From NCBI GenBank assembly GCA_018363915.1, contig JAGZMY010000001.1, forward strand, positions 62,001-126,000: DNA of 64,000 bases. The letters are read 5' to 3'. Within the stretch, counting starts at the first letter, position 1. The number at the start of each line of letters is the position of its first letter. Shown here piece by piece: positions 17,090 through 25,535 of the stretch. A model generated the notes under the pieces. The model ran no database searches. It saw only the letters and a list, made by a program, of their open reading frames with translations, and was not told where the DNA came from. Source of the stretch: Anaerococcus vaginalis. Lineage in GTDB: Bacteria > Bacillota > Clostridia > Tissierellales > Peptoniphilaceae. The position numbers and the translations under genes are program-made.

Positions 17090-17383
17090 ATGTTTTTAAA
17101 CATAAACTTACAAAGATTTTCTAGTAAAAAAGGAGTTTCTTCTTCTAAAAACGGTAGAGATTCTAATGCAAAAAGACTTGGCGTTAAAAGAGCTGATGGA
17201 CAAACAGTAAATGCTGGAACAATTATCGTTAGACAAAGAGGAACAAAAATTCACCCTGGCGAAAATGTAAAAAAAGGTGGAGATGACACACTTTTTGCTG
17301 TATGCCAAGGGGTAGTTAAATTTGAAAGAAAAGGAAAAAATAGAAAACAAGTTTCTGTATATCCAAAGCAAGACATTGCTTAA
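17090..17383 (+). CDS. rpmA: Ribosomal protein L27 (bL27) with Prp-cleaved extension
   Basis: 50S protein whose N-terminus reaches the peptidyl transferase centre. The 97 residues begin with a ten-residue extension, MFLNINLQRF, followed by SSKKGVSSSKNGRDS. This matches the MLKLNLQFF-A/S-KKG pattern cut by Prp in Firmicutes; cleavage is expected between F10 and S11. The body carries KRLGVKRADGQ and RQRGTKIHPGENV. GGGAGG precedes the ATG. A terminator follows after about 10 bases. Confidence 0.97.
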   Translation: MFLNINLQRFSSKKGVSSSKNGRDSNAKRLGVKRADGQTVNAGTIIVRQRGTKIHPGENVKKGGDDTLFAVCQGVVKFERKGKNRKQVSVYPKQDIA

Positions 17384-17392
17384 TAGAGAACT

Positions 17393-17418
17393 AGCTTGCC
17401 CACGGGCAAGCTTTTTTT
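17393..17418 (+). terminator. Rho-independent terminator after rpmA
   Basis: AGCTTGCCC/GGGCAAGCT perfect 9-bp stem with a 2-base gap (more likely 8 bp and a 4-base loop), then seven T. It lies only 21 bases before the obg ATG, so obg must use read-through or a promoter I cannot resolve. Confidence 0.9.
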
Positions 17419-17439
17419 GTAAAAAGGAAATTTACACCA

Positions 17440-18723
17440 ATGATTGATTATGCAAAAATCGAACTTCAAGCGGGAAAAGGTGGAGATGGAGCAGTCGCCT
17501 TTAGAAGAGAAAAATATGAACCTACAGGAGGGCCTGCAGGTGGAGATGGAGGAGATGGAGCAAGCATTTATATAAAAGCTACAAATTCCCTTTCAACCCT
17601 TGAAGAATATAGATATAAAACAAAATATAAAGCAACAAATGGCGAAGATGGTATGGGTAAAAAAAGATTTGGAAAAAAAGGAGAAGATCTTTATTTATAT
17701 GTACCAGTTGGAACAATTGTTAGAGAAAGTACAAGCGGAAAAATTATAAAAGATTTGAAAAAAAATGGAGAAGAATTTCTAATAGCAAAAGGTGGAAAAG
17801 GTGGAAAAGGAAATGTTCATTACAAATCTTCTACAAGGCAAGCTCCACGTTTTGCTCAAAAAGGAAAAGAAGGTCAAAAAATCACTATAAATCTTGAGCT
17901 TAAAATTTTGGCTGATGTTGGTTTGGTTGGTCTTCCAAATGTAGGAAAATCAACCTTGATTTCTGTTATTTCTAAAGCAAAACCAAAAATTGCAAATTAC
18001 CATTTTACGACTCTTGATCCAAATCTAGGAGTTGTTAAAATTGATAAAGAAAGATCTTTTATAGTTGCTGATATTCCAGGACTAATAGAAGGTGCCAATG
18101 AAGGCTTAGGTCTTGGTCATGATTTTTTAAAACACGTTCAAAGATGTAAAATTCTTGTTCATTTAGTAGATATTTCAGGCTTTGAAGGACGAGATCCTAT
18201 TGAAGATTTTGAGCTTATAAATAAGGAATTAAAATTATTTGATGAAAATCTTTATAACAAATATCAAATAGTTGCTCTTAATAAATCAGACTTAGATTTT
18301 AATGAAAATTATAAAAAATTCGAAGAAAAATACTCAGATAAATATAAAATTTTTAGAATTTCAGCTGCTACAACAAATGGAATAAAAGATTTGATTGATG
18401 AAGTTTCAAGAGTTTTATATAATTTTGAAGATGAACAATACGATCTTGATGAAAAAGTCGATGAAGCTTATCTTGAAGAATTTTATGATAAGTCAATTGC
18501 AAGTGATGAATTAAATTTTGAAATAGAAGATGGGATTTATGTTTGCAATGGATATAGGATCGATAAGCTTTTAGAAAAAGTTAACTTAGATGATTATGAT
18601 AGTCGTATGTATTTCGAAAAAAATCTAAGAGAAATGGGTGTTTTTGAAAAATTTGTAGAAATGGGAATCCAAGAAGGAGATTCTGTTGCTATAGGAGATA
18701 TAGTTTTCGATTATTATGAATAG
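17440..18723 (+). CDS. obg: Obg GTPase (ribosome assembly, stress control)
   Basis: Essential GTPase that binds the 50S subunit and links growth to (p)ppGpp. The 427 residues have three domains: a Gly-rich Obg fold (about 1-158, with GKGGDGAVAFRREK and GGPAGGDGGDG), a G domain (G1 LVGLPNVGKST, switch YHFTTLDPNLG, G3 VADIPGLIEGA, NKSD), and a C-terminal OCT domain (about 345-427, ending IGDIVFDYYE). AAAAAGGA stands before the ATG. rpmA-obg is a near-universal pairing. Confidence 0.97.
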   Translation: MIDYAKIELQAGKGGDGAVAFRREKYEPTGGPAGGDGGDGASIYIKATNSLSTLEEYRYKTKYKATNGEDGMGKKRFGKKGEDLYLYVPVGTIVRESTSGKIIKDLKKNGEEFLIAKGGKGGKGNVHYKSSTRQAPRFAQKGKEGQKITINLELKILADVGLVGLPNVGKSTLISVISKAKPKIANYHFTTLDPNLGVVKIDKERSFIVADIPGLIEGANEGLGLGHDFLKHVQRCKILVHLVDISGFEGRDPIEDFELINKELKLFDENLYNKYQIVALNKSDLDFNENYKKFEEKYSDKYKIFRISAATTNGIKDLIDEVSRVLYNFEDEQYDLDEKVDEAYLEEFYDKSIASDELNFEIEDGIYVCNGYRIDKLLEKVNLDDYDSRMYFEKNLREMGVFEKFVEMGIQEGDSVAIGDIVFDYYE

Positions 18724-18731
18724 GAGATAAA

Positions 18732-19019
18732 ATGATTTCAGGAAAACAAAGATCATATTTAAAATCTTTAGCTCATGATTTAAAGCCAATTGTTAATATA
18801 GGAAAAAATTCATTAACTGATGAAGTAATTACTTCAATTGATGAGGCTTTGGAAAAAAGAGAGCTTATAAAAATAAAAATACTAAATAATAACTTAGACG
18901 ATAATGATGAAATTGTTGATGAAGTTATTGAAAAATTAAGTTGTGAATTTGTTTCTCATTTAGGTAATATTTTTACCATATATAGAGAAAGCAAGAAAAA
19001 TAAAAAGATAGATTTATAA
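18732..19019 (+). CDS. yhbY: YhbY/YqeI CRM-domain RNA-binding protein
   Basis: A 95-residue single CRM domain protein that associates with pre-50S ribosomes. GKQRSYLKSLAHDLKPIVNIG with the following LTDEVITSIDEALEKRELIK is the diagnostic N-terminal half. It lies 8 bases after obg and its stop overlaps nadD. In Bacillus the same gene (yqeI) also precedes nadD-yqeK-rsfS. Confidence 0.93.
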   Translation: MISGKQRSYLKSLAHDLKPIVNIGKNSLTDEVITSIDEALEKRELIKIKILNNNLDDNDEIVDEVIEKLSCEFVSHLGNIFTIYRESKKNKKIDL

Positions 19020-19612
19020 TGAAAATTGGTCTATTTGGTGGCACATTTGACCCAATTCATATTGGGCACATGATATTGATGGAAAATGTGATTAATAATT
19101 TGGATTTGGATAAAATATATGTTCTTCCAAATTCAAATCCACCACACAAATTAGAAAATAAAAAAACAGCCTTAAATTTAAGGCTAAAAATGGTAAATGA
19201 AACAATAAAAGACAATCCAAAACTTGAAATAAATGATTATGATTATAGAGATAATGAAATTCACTATACCTTTAACACAATTAATTATTTTAAAAAATCT
19301 TATCCTAATGATGAATTTTTCTTTATAATGGGGGAAGATTCATTTCTTGATATTGAAAAATGGAAAAATTACAAAGAAATATTGAAAGAAAATTTGATTA
19401 TTTTTAAAAGATATAGCAATAAAAATTTTTCTCTTATATCTAAAATAAATCAAGTAAGAAAGTATAATAAAAATATATACCTAATTGATAATATAGCTTT
19501 AGATATTTCATCAACTTTGATAAGAAACTTAGTAAAAGAAAATAAAAGTATCAGATATTTGGTAAATGATGAAGTTATAAATATCATTAAAGAGGAGAAA
19601 TTGTATGTTTGA
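19019..19612 (+). CDS. nadD: Nicotinate-nucleotide adenylyltransferase
   Basis: Makes nicotinic acid adenine dinucleotide, the penultimate step of NAD synthesis. It is 197 residues. The nucleotidyltransferase motif GGTFDPIHIGH is at 7-17, SNPPHK follows, and the C-terminal ISSTLIRNLVK holds the second signature (ISSTxIR). It overlaps yhbY by one base and yqeK by 8. Confidence 0.96.
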   Translation: MKIGLFGGTFDPIHIGHMILMENVINNLDLDKIYVLPNSNPPHKLENKKTALNLRLKMVNETIKDNPKLEINDYDYRDNEIHYTFNTINYFKKSYPNDEFFFIMGEDSFLDIEKWKNYKEILKENLIIFKRYSNKNFSLISKINQVRKYNKNIYLIDNIALDISSTLIRNLVKENKSIRYLVNDEVINIIKEEKLYV

Positions 19613-20165
19613 TTTTTCTAAATATAAAGACAAGCTTAAAAATGATATTGGAGAAAAAAGATTTAATCATGTAATCAGAGTTAAGGATATGGCTTTAAAA
19701 ATCAATAAAAATATAGATATTGAGAAAATAAAAACAGCAGCTTTATTACACGATTGTGCAAAATATAATGAAAAATATTATTTAGATAAGTATAAGAAAT
19801 ATTGTGATTTTTCAAATGAAATTATTTCTAATAAAGCAATTTTACATTCATTTTTAGGACCTATTGTTGCTAAATATGAATATGGAGTAGATGATGAAGA
19901 AATTTTAAATGCAATTAAATATCATACTACTGGAAAAGAAAATATGACTGATTTTGAAAAAATAATATTTCTTGCAGATGCTTGTGAAGAAAATAGAAAT
20001 TATGAAAGCGTGGATAAGTTAAGAGAGTTAGCCTTTAAAAATTTAGATGATGCTGTTTTATTTAGCTTAGATGGAACTATAAAGTCACTAGTTGATAGGA
20101 AGATGGTAATATTTCCTTTGACTATAAAAGCAAGAAATTATTTATTAAGGGAGAAAAATGGGTAA
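19605..20165 (+). CDS. yqeK: YqeK-type HD-domain hydrolase (Ap4A)
   Basis: A 186-residue HD-domain phosphohydrolase; the YqeK family splits diadenosine tetraphosphate symmetrically. The ligands are visible as H in RFNHVIRV, HD in ALLHDCAKY, H in AILHS and YHTTGK, and D in IIFLADACEENRNY. It overlaps nadD by 8 bases and rsfS by 8 bases, so the three are one translational unit. Family assignment strong; Ap4A as substrate comes from family knowledge. Confidence 0.93.
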   Translation: MFDFSKYKDKLKNDIGEKRFNHVIRVKDMALKINKNIDIEKIKTAALLHDCAKYNEKYYLDKYKKYCDFSNEIISNKAILHSFLGPIVAKYEYGVDDEEILNAIKYHTTGKENMTDFEKIIFLADACEENRNYESVDKLRELAFKNLDDAVLFSLDGTIKSLVDRKMVIFPLTIKARNYLLREKNG

Positions 20166-20469
20166 ATTAGATATTATAGTAAAAACTTTAGAAGATAAAC
20201 AAGCTTATGATATTAAAGTTATTGATCTTGAAAATAAATCTTCAATAGCAGATTATTTTGTACTTGCTACTGGAAATTCAATTAATCAAAATAAAGCTTT
20301 AATAGAATATATTGAGGAAAATCTTAAAAAAGAAGGATTTGATGTTTTATCTATCGAAGGATTGAGAGAAGGAAAATGGATATTAATGGACTGTGGAGAA
20401 GTGATAGTTCATATATTTTCATCAAATCAAAGAGAATTTTATAATATAGAAGATTTATGGGAGTCATAA
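20158..20469 (+). CDS. rsfS: Ribosomal silencing factor RsfS
   Basis: Binds L14 on the 50S subunit and blocks joining to 30S in starved cells. The 103 residues carry the family core: SSIADYFVLATGNSINQ, EGLREGKWILMDCGEVIVH, and FYNIEDLW at the C-terminus. It overlaps yqeK by 8 bases. Together with Obg and Rel in this window it forms part of the nutrient-linked ribosome control set. Confidence 0.96.
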   Translation: MGKLDIIVKTLEDKQAYDIKVIDLENKSSIADYFVLATGNSINQNKALIEYIEENLKKEGFDVLSIEGLREGKWILMDCGEVIVHIFSSNQREFYNIEDLWES

Positions 20470-20493
20470 ATTATCGTTTAATAGAGGTATTTT

Positions 20494-21132
20494 ATGGAAA
20501 CTGATAAAAAAGATAAGATTATCATTGCTTTGATAATTGGAATTGTTATTGTTATATCTCGAAATTTTGTTTCAAGTAAAAATAATGATGAGCTTGTATT
20601 TGAAAAACAAGGCTTATCAATTGAAATGAAATCAAATGAAGATAAGAAAAATAATGATGATAATAAACTAAATTCTGAATCGAAAAATTCTATTAAAAAA
20701 GTACATATTAGTGGTGAAATTAATAAGCCTGGAGTTTATCAAATAAATGAAGATTATAGATTAGAGGATTTAGTAAATGATGCGGGAGGGCTTACTGAAA
20801 ACGCTGATATTGATAAAATAAATTTGGCATTAAAGCTTGAAGACCAAATGAGAATAATAATTCCAAACATCAATGACAAAAATAATGATGTGGAAGTTTC
20901 TACAAGTCAACTTATTAGTCCCGTAGATAAAATTGACGATAAAAAAGTTAATATTAACAAAGCTGATAAGGCTCAGTTGATGACTTTGCCAAATATTGGA
21001 GAAAAAAGAGCGCAAGCTATTATCGAATATAGAGAAAAAAACAAATTTAATAAGATTGAAGATATTAAAAATGTATCTGGCATTGGGGATAAGTATTTTG
21101 AAGCGATGAAAGATATGATAGTGATAGATTGA
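20494..21132 (+). CDS. comEA: ComEA-like DNA-binding competence protein
   Basis: A 212-residue membrane-anchored protein. One hydrophobic helix (about 9-25) is followed by a charged linker, an SLBB domain (about 68-125: VHISGEINKPGVYQI and DLVNDAGGLTENADI), a second linker, and a C-terminal helix-hairpin-helix DNA-binding domain (about 150-212: VNINKADKAQLMTLPNIGEK and IKNVSGIGDKYFE). This is the ComEA layout. ComEA binds incoming double-stranded DNA outside the membrane, but the comEC channel gene is not adjacent here. Confidence 0.9.
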   Translation: METDKKDKIIIALIIGIVIVISRNFVSSKNNDELVFEKQGLSIEMKSNEDKKNNDDNKLNSESKNSIKKVHISGEINKPGVYQINEDYRLEDLVNDAGGLTENADIDKINLALKLEDQMRIIIPNINDKNNDVEVSTSQLISPVDKIDDKKVNINKADKAQLMTLPNIGEKRAQAIIEYREKNKFNKIEDIKNVSGIGDKYFEAMKDMIVID

Positions 21133-21141
21133 GGAGTAAAT

Positions 21142-21546
21142 ATGAAATTATCAACTAGAGGTAGGTATGGACTTAGAGCTATACATTATTTAGCAGAAAA
21201 TGAAGATAATGGATATATTTCAGTTTCTGATATTTCTAATGCCTTAAAGTTGCCAGAAAATTACTTAGAACAATTAATAAGAATACTAAAAAGAAATAAT
21301 TTGGTAATATCAGCAAGAGGTGCTAAGGGAGGTTACAAACTTTCTAGAAATTCAAGTGAAATTACAGTTGGAGATGTTTTGAGAGTATTGGAAGGCGAAA
21401 TGACCTCAAGTGAATGCGTAGCTGATAGAAATAACTGCAATAATGCGGAGTGTGAGGCTTACTATGTTTTTGCAAAAATTGATGATGCTATCAACAAGGC
21501 AGTTAATTCAATAACTATAAAAGATATGGTTAATGAAAAACTATAA
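21142..21546 (+). CDS. Rrf2-family transcription regulator (IscR/CymR-like)
   Basis: A 134-residue winged-helix regulator. MKLSTRGRYGLRAIHYLAE opens the domain, and the recognition region is NYLEQLIRILKRNNLVISARG with AKGGYKLSR. Cysteines at 92, 99 and 104 match the spacing of the [2Fe-2S] ligands of IscR (92/98/104) with a one-residue shift, so it could sense Fe-S status; CymR-type cysteine control is the alternative. It sits just upstream of alaS, with iscS about 6 kb to the left and cysK-cysE about 27 kb to the right as possible targets. Confidence 0.9.
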   Translation: MKLSTRGRYGLRAIHYLAENEDNGYISVSDISNALKLPENYLEQLIRILKRNNLVISARGAKGGYKLSRNSSEITVGDVLRVLEGEMTSSECVADRNNCNNAECEAYYVFAKIDDAINKAVNSITIKDMVNEKL

Positions 21547-21560
21547 ATTAGGAGAAAATT

Positions 21561-24173
21561 ATGAGAAAACTAGGAATGAACGAACTTAGAAAAGAATATT
21601 TAGATTTTTTTGGCTCTAAAAAAAATCATACAGTATTAAAATCATTTTCTTTGATACCAGAAGATGACGAATCATTACTTTTGATTAATGCTGGTATGGC
21701 ACCATTAAAAAAATATTTTACTGGCGAAAAGAAAATGAAAAATAACAGAGCTACATCTTCACAAAGATGTATAAGGACTGGAGATATTGAAAGAGTTGGA
21801 ATAACTGAAAGGCATGGAACTTTTTTTGAAATGCTTGGCAATTTTTCTTTTGGAGATTATTTTAAGAGAGAAGCTATACATTGGGCATACGAATTTTTAA
21901 CAGTTAATCTTGAAATTGATAAAAATCTTTTGTGGGTTTCAGTTTATGAAAATGATGACGAAGCATTTGATATTTGGCATGATGAAATAGGAATTGCCAA
22001 AGATAGAATTTTAAGATTTGGAAAAGAAGATAATTTTTGGGAACTAGAAGTAGGTCCATGTGGTCCAGATTCAGAAATTTTTGTTGACAGAGGTATAGAA
22101 AAAGCTGTTGATGAAAATGATAATAAACCAGGAAATGATGATTCAGATAGGTTTATGGAAGTTTGGAACTTAGTTTTCACTCAATTTAATAAAAACGCAA
22201 ATAAGGAATATATACCATTAGCTCATCCAAATATTGATACAGGAATGGGACTTGAAAGAATGGCGATGGTTCTTCAAAATAAAGACAATATTTTCGAAGT
22301 TGATGTAAATCAAAATATTATCAAAGAAATTGAAGAATTATCAAATAAAAAATACAAGGAAAATAAAAAAGATGATATTTCTATAAGAGTTATTGCAGAT
22401 CACGCTAAAGCTATGACTTTTATGGTATCAGACGGTATTCAACCTTCAAATGAAAAAAGAGGATATGTTTTAAGAAGACTAATAAGAAGAGCATTTAGGC
22501 ATGGAAAACTATTAGGAATTGAAGGAGAATTTTTATCATCTATTGTTGATTGCGTTATTGATTCTTATAAAGTTGAGTATGATGAACTTACAAAAAATAG
22601 AGAAAAAATCATTAACATTATAAAAAAAGAAGAAGAGAATTTCCAAAAAACAATTGACAGTGGTCTGGATATTTTAAATTCTTATATTAAAGAATTAAAA
22701 GAAAATAATAAAGATATACTTAGAGGTAAAGATGCATTTAAATTGTACGATACTTATGGTTTTCCTTTAGATTTGACAAAAGAAATTCTTGACGAAAATG
22801 ATTTAAAAGTTGATACAAAAGAATTTGATGAATATATGGAAAATCAAAGAAATCTTGCAAGAAATGCAAGAAAATCTGACGCAGGTTGGTCTCTTGAATC
22901 GATAAATGTAGATGAATTTAAACAAACAGAATTTGTAGGTTATGAAAATTTTGAAATAAATGCAAACATTATTGGCTTATTTGATAATAAAGAAAAAGTA
23001 AACTTTATAAAAAAAGGTCATAAGGGTATAATTGTAAGTGATAAGACTTCTTTTTATGCAGAAGGTGGCGGACAAGTAGCTGATACAGGATTTATTATCA
23101 CAGATGATGCAAAAGCAAGAGTTTATAATGTACAAAAGAAAAAAGATGTTATACTTCATTATGTTGAAGTTGAAGAAGGTAAGTTAGAATCTTGTAATGC
23201 ATTATTTAAAGTTAATAAACAAAGAAGATTAGATATAACAAGAAACCACACTGCAACACATTTACTAGATCAAGCTTTGAGAAATTTATTAAGTGACGAA
23301 GTTAAACAAGCTGGATCATTAGTAGATGAATATAAATTAAGATTTGATTTTACTTATCCAAATGCTTTAACTAAGGATGAAATTAAGAAAATAGAAGATG
23401 AAGTAAATGAAAAAATCAGAGAACAATTACCTGTAAAAAAAGAAATTATGTCTTATAAAGAATCAGAAAAACTTGGAGCTATAGGTTTATTTGAAGATAA
23501 ATATAAAGATATGGTTAGAGTTGTTTCAGTTTCTGATTATTCAAAAGAATTATGTGGTGGATGTCATGTAAATAATTCATCTGAGATTTTAATGTTTAAA
23601 ATAATTCAAGAATCATCTGCAGCTTCAGGTATAAGAAGAATTGAAGCTATAACAGGAAAAAAAGTTTATGAATATTTAAATAAAAATATAGAAATAATAA
23701 GCTTGATTTCTGATGAATTAAAAACAAACCCTAAAAATATATTGTCAAGAGCTAAATCTTTAAATGAAGAAATAAAAGAGCTTAAAGATGACATTCAAAA
23801 GCTAAAAGAATTCAATGAAAAAGATATTTGTAAAGATATAGAAAGTGAAGTTGAGGATATTAATGGAATAAATCTTTTAGTTCACAAATTTGATAATGAA
23901 GATCTTGATACATTGAGAAATTTTGAAAACAGAATAAAAGACAAATACAAAGATTTAATAATTGTATTTGCTACTGTAAAAGATAATAAAATAATCTTTA
24001 CAGCATCTGTTTCTGATTCATTAACAGATAAATACAATGCAGGAAAAATTGTCAAAGAAGTTAGTAAAATAACAGGTGGAAACGGTGGAGGAAAGAAAAA
24101 TTTTGCTCAAGCTGGAGGTAAAGATATTTCTAAACTAGATGAAGCTTTAGAAAAAGTTTATGATTTAATATAA
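21561..24173 (+). CDS. alaS: Alanyl-tRNA synthetase
   Basis: Charges tRNA-Ala and edits mischarged Ser/Gly. The 870 residues run: class II core (LINAGMAPLKKYF, ATSSQRCIRTGD, HGTFFEMLGNFSFGDYFK), a tRNA-recognition middle with RSDAGW-type KSDAGW near residue 436, an editing domain with zinc ligands HTATH and CGGCH (about residues 565 and 667), and a C-terminal coiled coil plus DHHA1-like C-Ala domain ending in the GGNGGGKKNFAQAGG stretch. GGAGA lies before the ATG. No T-box is visible; only 14 bases separate it from the regulator gene. Confidence 0.97.
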   Translation: MRKLGMNELRKEYLDFFGSKKNHTVLKSFSLIPEDDESLLLINAGMAPLKKYFTGEKKMKNNRATSSQRCIRTGDIERVGITERHGTFFEMLGNFSFGDYFKREAIHWAYEFLTVNLEIDKNLLWVSVYENDDEAFDIWHDEIGIAKDRILRFGKEDNFWELEVGPCGPDSEIFVDRGIEKAVDENDNKPGNDDSDRFMEVWNLVFTQFNKNANKEYIPLAHPNIDTGMGLERMAMVLQNKDNIFEVDVNQNIIKEIEELSNKKYKENKKDDISIRVIADHAKAMTFMVSDGIQPSNEKRGYVLRRLIRRAFRHGKLLGIEGEFLSSIVDCVIDSYKVEYDELTKNREKIINIIKKEEENFQKTIDSGLDILNSYIKELKENNKDILRGKDAFKLYDTYGFPLDLTKEILDENDLKVDTKEFDEYMENQRNLARNARKSDAGWSLESINVDEFKQTEFVGYENFEINANIIGLFDNKEKVNFIKKGHKGIIVSDKTSFYAEGGGQVADTGFIITDDAKARVYNVQKKKDVILHYVEVEEGKLESCNALFKVNKQRRLDITRNHTATHLLDQALRNLLSDEVKQAGSLVDEYKLRFDFTYPNALTKDEIKKIEDEVNEKIREQLPVKKEIMSYKESEKLGAIGLFEDKYKDMVRVVSVSDYSKELCGGCHVNNSSEILMFKIIQESSAASGIRRIEAITGKKVYEYLNKNIEIISLISDELKTNPKNILSRAKSLNEEIKELKDDIQKLKEFNEKDICKDIESEVEDINGINLLVHKFDNEDLDTLRNFENRIKDKYKDLIIVFATVKDNKIIFTASVSDSLTDKYNAGKIVKEVSKITGGNGGGKKNFAQAGGKDISKLDEALEKVYDLI

Positions 24174-24182
24174 GGAGAAATT

Positions 24183-24440
24183 ATGTCAGATAAAAACTTC
24201 AATGAAACTATGCGTTTCGATCCACAAGATGAGAAAAAAGTTGATATAAGAGAAATTATTACAGAAGTTTATAATGCTTTAGAAGAAAAAGGATATAAGC
24301 CAACTAACCAAATTATTGGATATTTAATTAGTGGAGATCCTACTTATATTACAGGACACAAAAATGCTAGAAAATTGATAAGACAAGTTGATAGAGATAC
24401 TATTCTGGAAGAAATATTAAAATATTATATTAATGAGTAG
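24183..24440 (+). CDS. yrzL: IreB/YrzL family regulatory phosphoprotein
   Basis: An 85-residue protein of the UPF0297 family; the enterococcal member IreB is a target of the Ser/Thr kinase IreK. The N-terminal NETMRFDP segment holds the threonine expected to be phosphorylated, and the body has VYNALEEKGYKPTNQIIGYL and SGDPTYITGHKNAR. It follows alaS and overlaps yqgF by 8 bases, as in most Firmicutes. Phosphorylation here is by analogy. Confidence 0.93.
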   Translation: MSDKNFNETMRFDPQDEKKVDIREIITEVYNALEEKGYKPTNQIIGYLISGDPTYITGHKNARKLIRQVDRDTILEEILKYYINE

Positions 24441-24852
24441 AATTATGGGATTAGACTTGGGTGATAAAACAATCGGAGTCGCATTAAGCGATCCGTTTTT
24501 TATCACTGCCCAAGCCTATATTACAATTAAAAGAAAAAAAGCAAGTTTAGATATTGAAAAATTAATCGAAATAATTAATGAAAAAGAAGTAAATTTAATA
24601 ATTATTGGACTTCCAAAAAATATGAATAACACCTTAGGACCTCAAGCCATGAAGGTGATTTCTTTTGTCGATTTATTAAAAAAATCCACTGATATTGAAA
24701 TTAAATATCAGGATGAAAGAATGACCACAATACAATCAGATCAGGTCTTGATGGATATGAACGTTAATCTAAAAGATAGAAAAAAATACGTAGATAAAAT
24801 TGCTGCCTCTTTTATTTTACAGACCTATTTGGATGGGAGAAATAATGGATAA
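24433..24852 (+). CDS. yqgF: YqgF/RuvX putative pre-16S rRNA nuclease
   Basis: A 139-residue RNase H-fold protein implicated in 5' maturation of 16S rRNA (earlier proposed to resolve Holliday junctions). The N-terminal acidic motif is MGLDLGDKTIGVALSD, the second acidic site is IIGLPKNMN, and DERMTT precedes the C-terminal aspartate region (DRKKYVDKIAASFILQTYLD). Its stop overlaps yrzB by 8 bases. Confidence 0.94.
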   Translation: MSRIMGLDLGDKTIGVALSDPFFITAQAYITIKRKKASLDIEKLIEIINEKEVNLIIIGLPKNMNNTLGPQAMKVISFVDLLKKSTDIEIKYQDERMTTIQSDQVLMDMNVNLKDRKKYVDKIAASFILQTYLDGRNNG

Positions 24853-25087
24853 TATAATTTTAACAGATGAAAATAATAACGAAGTCGAATTTAATTTGAT
24901 AGATACATTCGGAGTAGACGATAAAGATTATGCTGTTTTAGAGCCAATAGATGAAGATTTTATTTTGATTTTTGAAATGATAAAAAGTAAAGATTCTGTT
25001 AGCTTTAAGGCAATCGATAATAATAAAGAATTAGACGAAATTGTAAAAATATATGAAGAAATGAAAGAAGATGAAAATGAACATTGA
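24845..25087 (+). CDS. yrzB: DUF1292 protein (YrzB family)
   Basis: An 80-residue acidic protein of unknown function. The start is ATG 24845, placed 5 bases after GGGAGA-type sequence in the yqgF 3' end; a more upstream in-frame ATG would lie in yqgF coding sequence and add a nonmatching hydrophobic stretch. DEDNNEVEF-like N-terminus and YAVLEPIDED are the family features. It is the last of the conserved alaS-yrzL-yqgF-yrzB series and overlaps the Fur-family gene. Confidence 0.88.
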   Translation: MDNIILTDENNNEVEFNLIDTFGVDDKDYAVLEPIDEDFILIFEMIKSKDSVSFKAIDNNKELDEIVKIYEEMKEDENEH

Positions 25088-25535
25088 ACAGTTAAAAAAA
25101 GTATTTGAAAAAAATGGTCATAAATTTACAAAACAAAGACAAATAATTTTCAATGCTCTTAAAAATTCTAATTCAAAACATTTGACACCAGAAGAGCTAT
25201 TTTCTATAGTACATGAAGATAATAAACAAGTTGGTATAGCAACTGTTTATAGAACTCTTAATATTTTTGAAGATTTGGGAATTGTTAATAAGCAAGAATT
25301 TACAGATTCTGTGAATACTTATGAGCTTATTAGTCAAAAAGATGCACACCATGACCATTTAATTTGTACTAATTGTGGAAAAATTGTTGAAGAGAAAATA
25401 TTAGATAATGAAAAATTAGCAAAAAGTTTAAAAGATAAATATAACTTTGAATTGGATTATTATTCTTTAAGAATATATGGTATTTGCTCCGAATGTGAAA
25501 ATAATTTAAGGAGTAAAAATGAGAATGCAAAATAA
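25077..25535 (+). CDS. Fur-family metalloregulator
   Basis: A 152-residue winged-helix regulator. The recognition helix region is VGIATVYRTLNIFEDLGIV; the metal region is AHHDHLICTNCGKIVE with CTNC and a C-terminal CSEC, the four-cysteine structural zinc site of Fur/PerR/Zur. HHDHLIC-x2-C is closest to Fur or Zur; PerR is less likely but I cannot exclude it. ATG 25077 is preferred since AAAGAAG lies 6 bases before it. It overlaps both neighbours. Confidence 0.9.
   Translation: MNIEQLKKVFEKNGHKFTKQRQIIFNALKNSNSKHLTPEELFSIVHEDNKQVGIATVYRTLNIFEDLGIVNKQEFTDSVNTYELISQKDAHHDHLICTNCGKIVEEKILDNEKLAKSLKDKYNFELDYYSLRIYGICSECENNLRSKNENAK

Noticed and set aside
21561..24173. Minus-strand ORFs inside alaS and other long genes
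   Set aside because: They are complements of conserved enzymes, lack ribosome sites, and have no recognisable domains.
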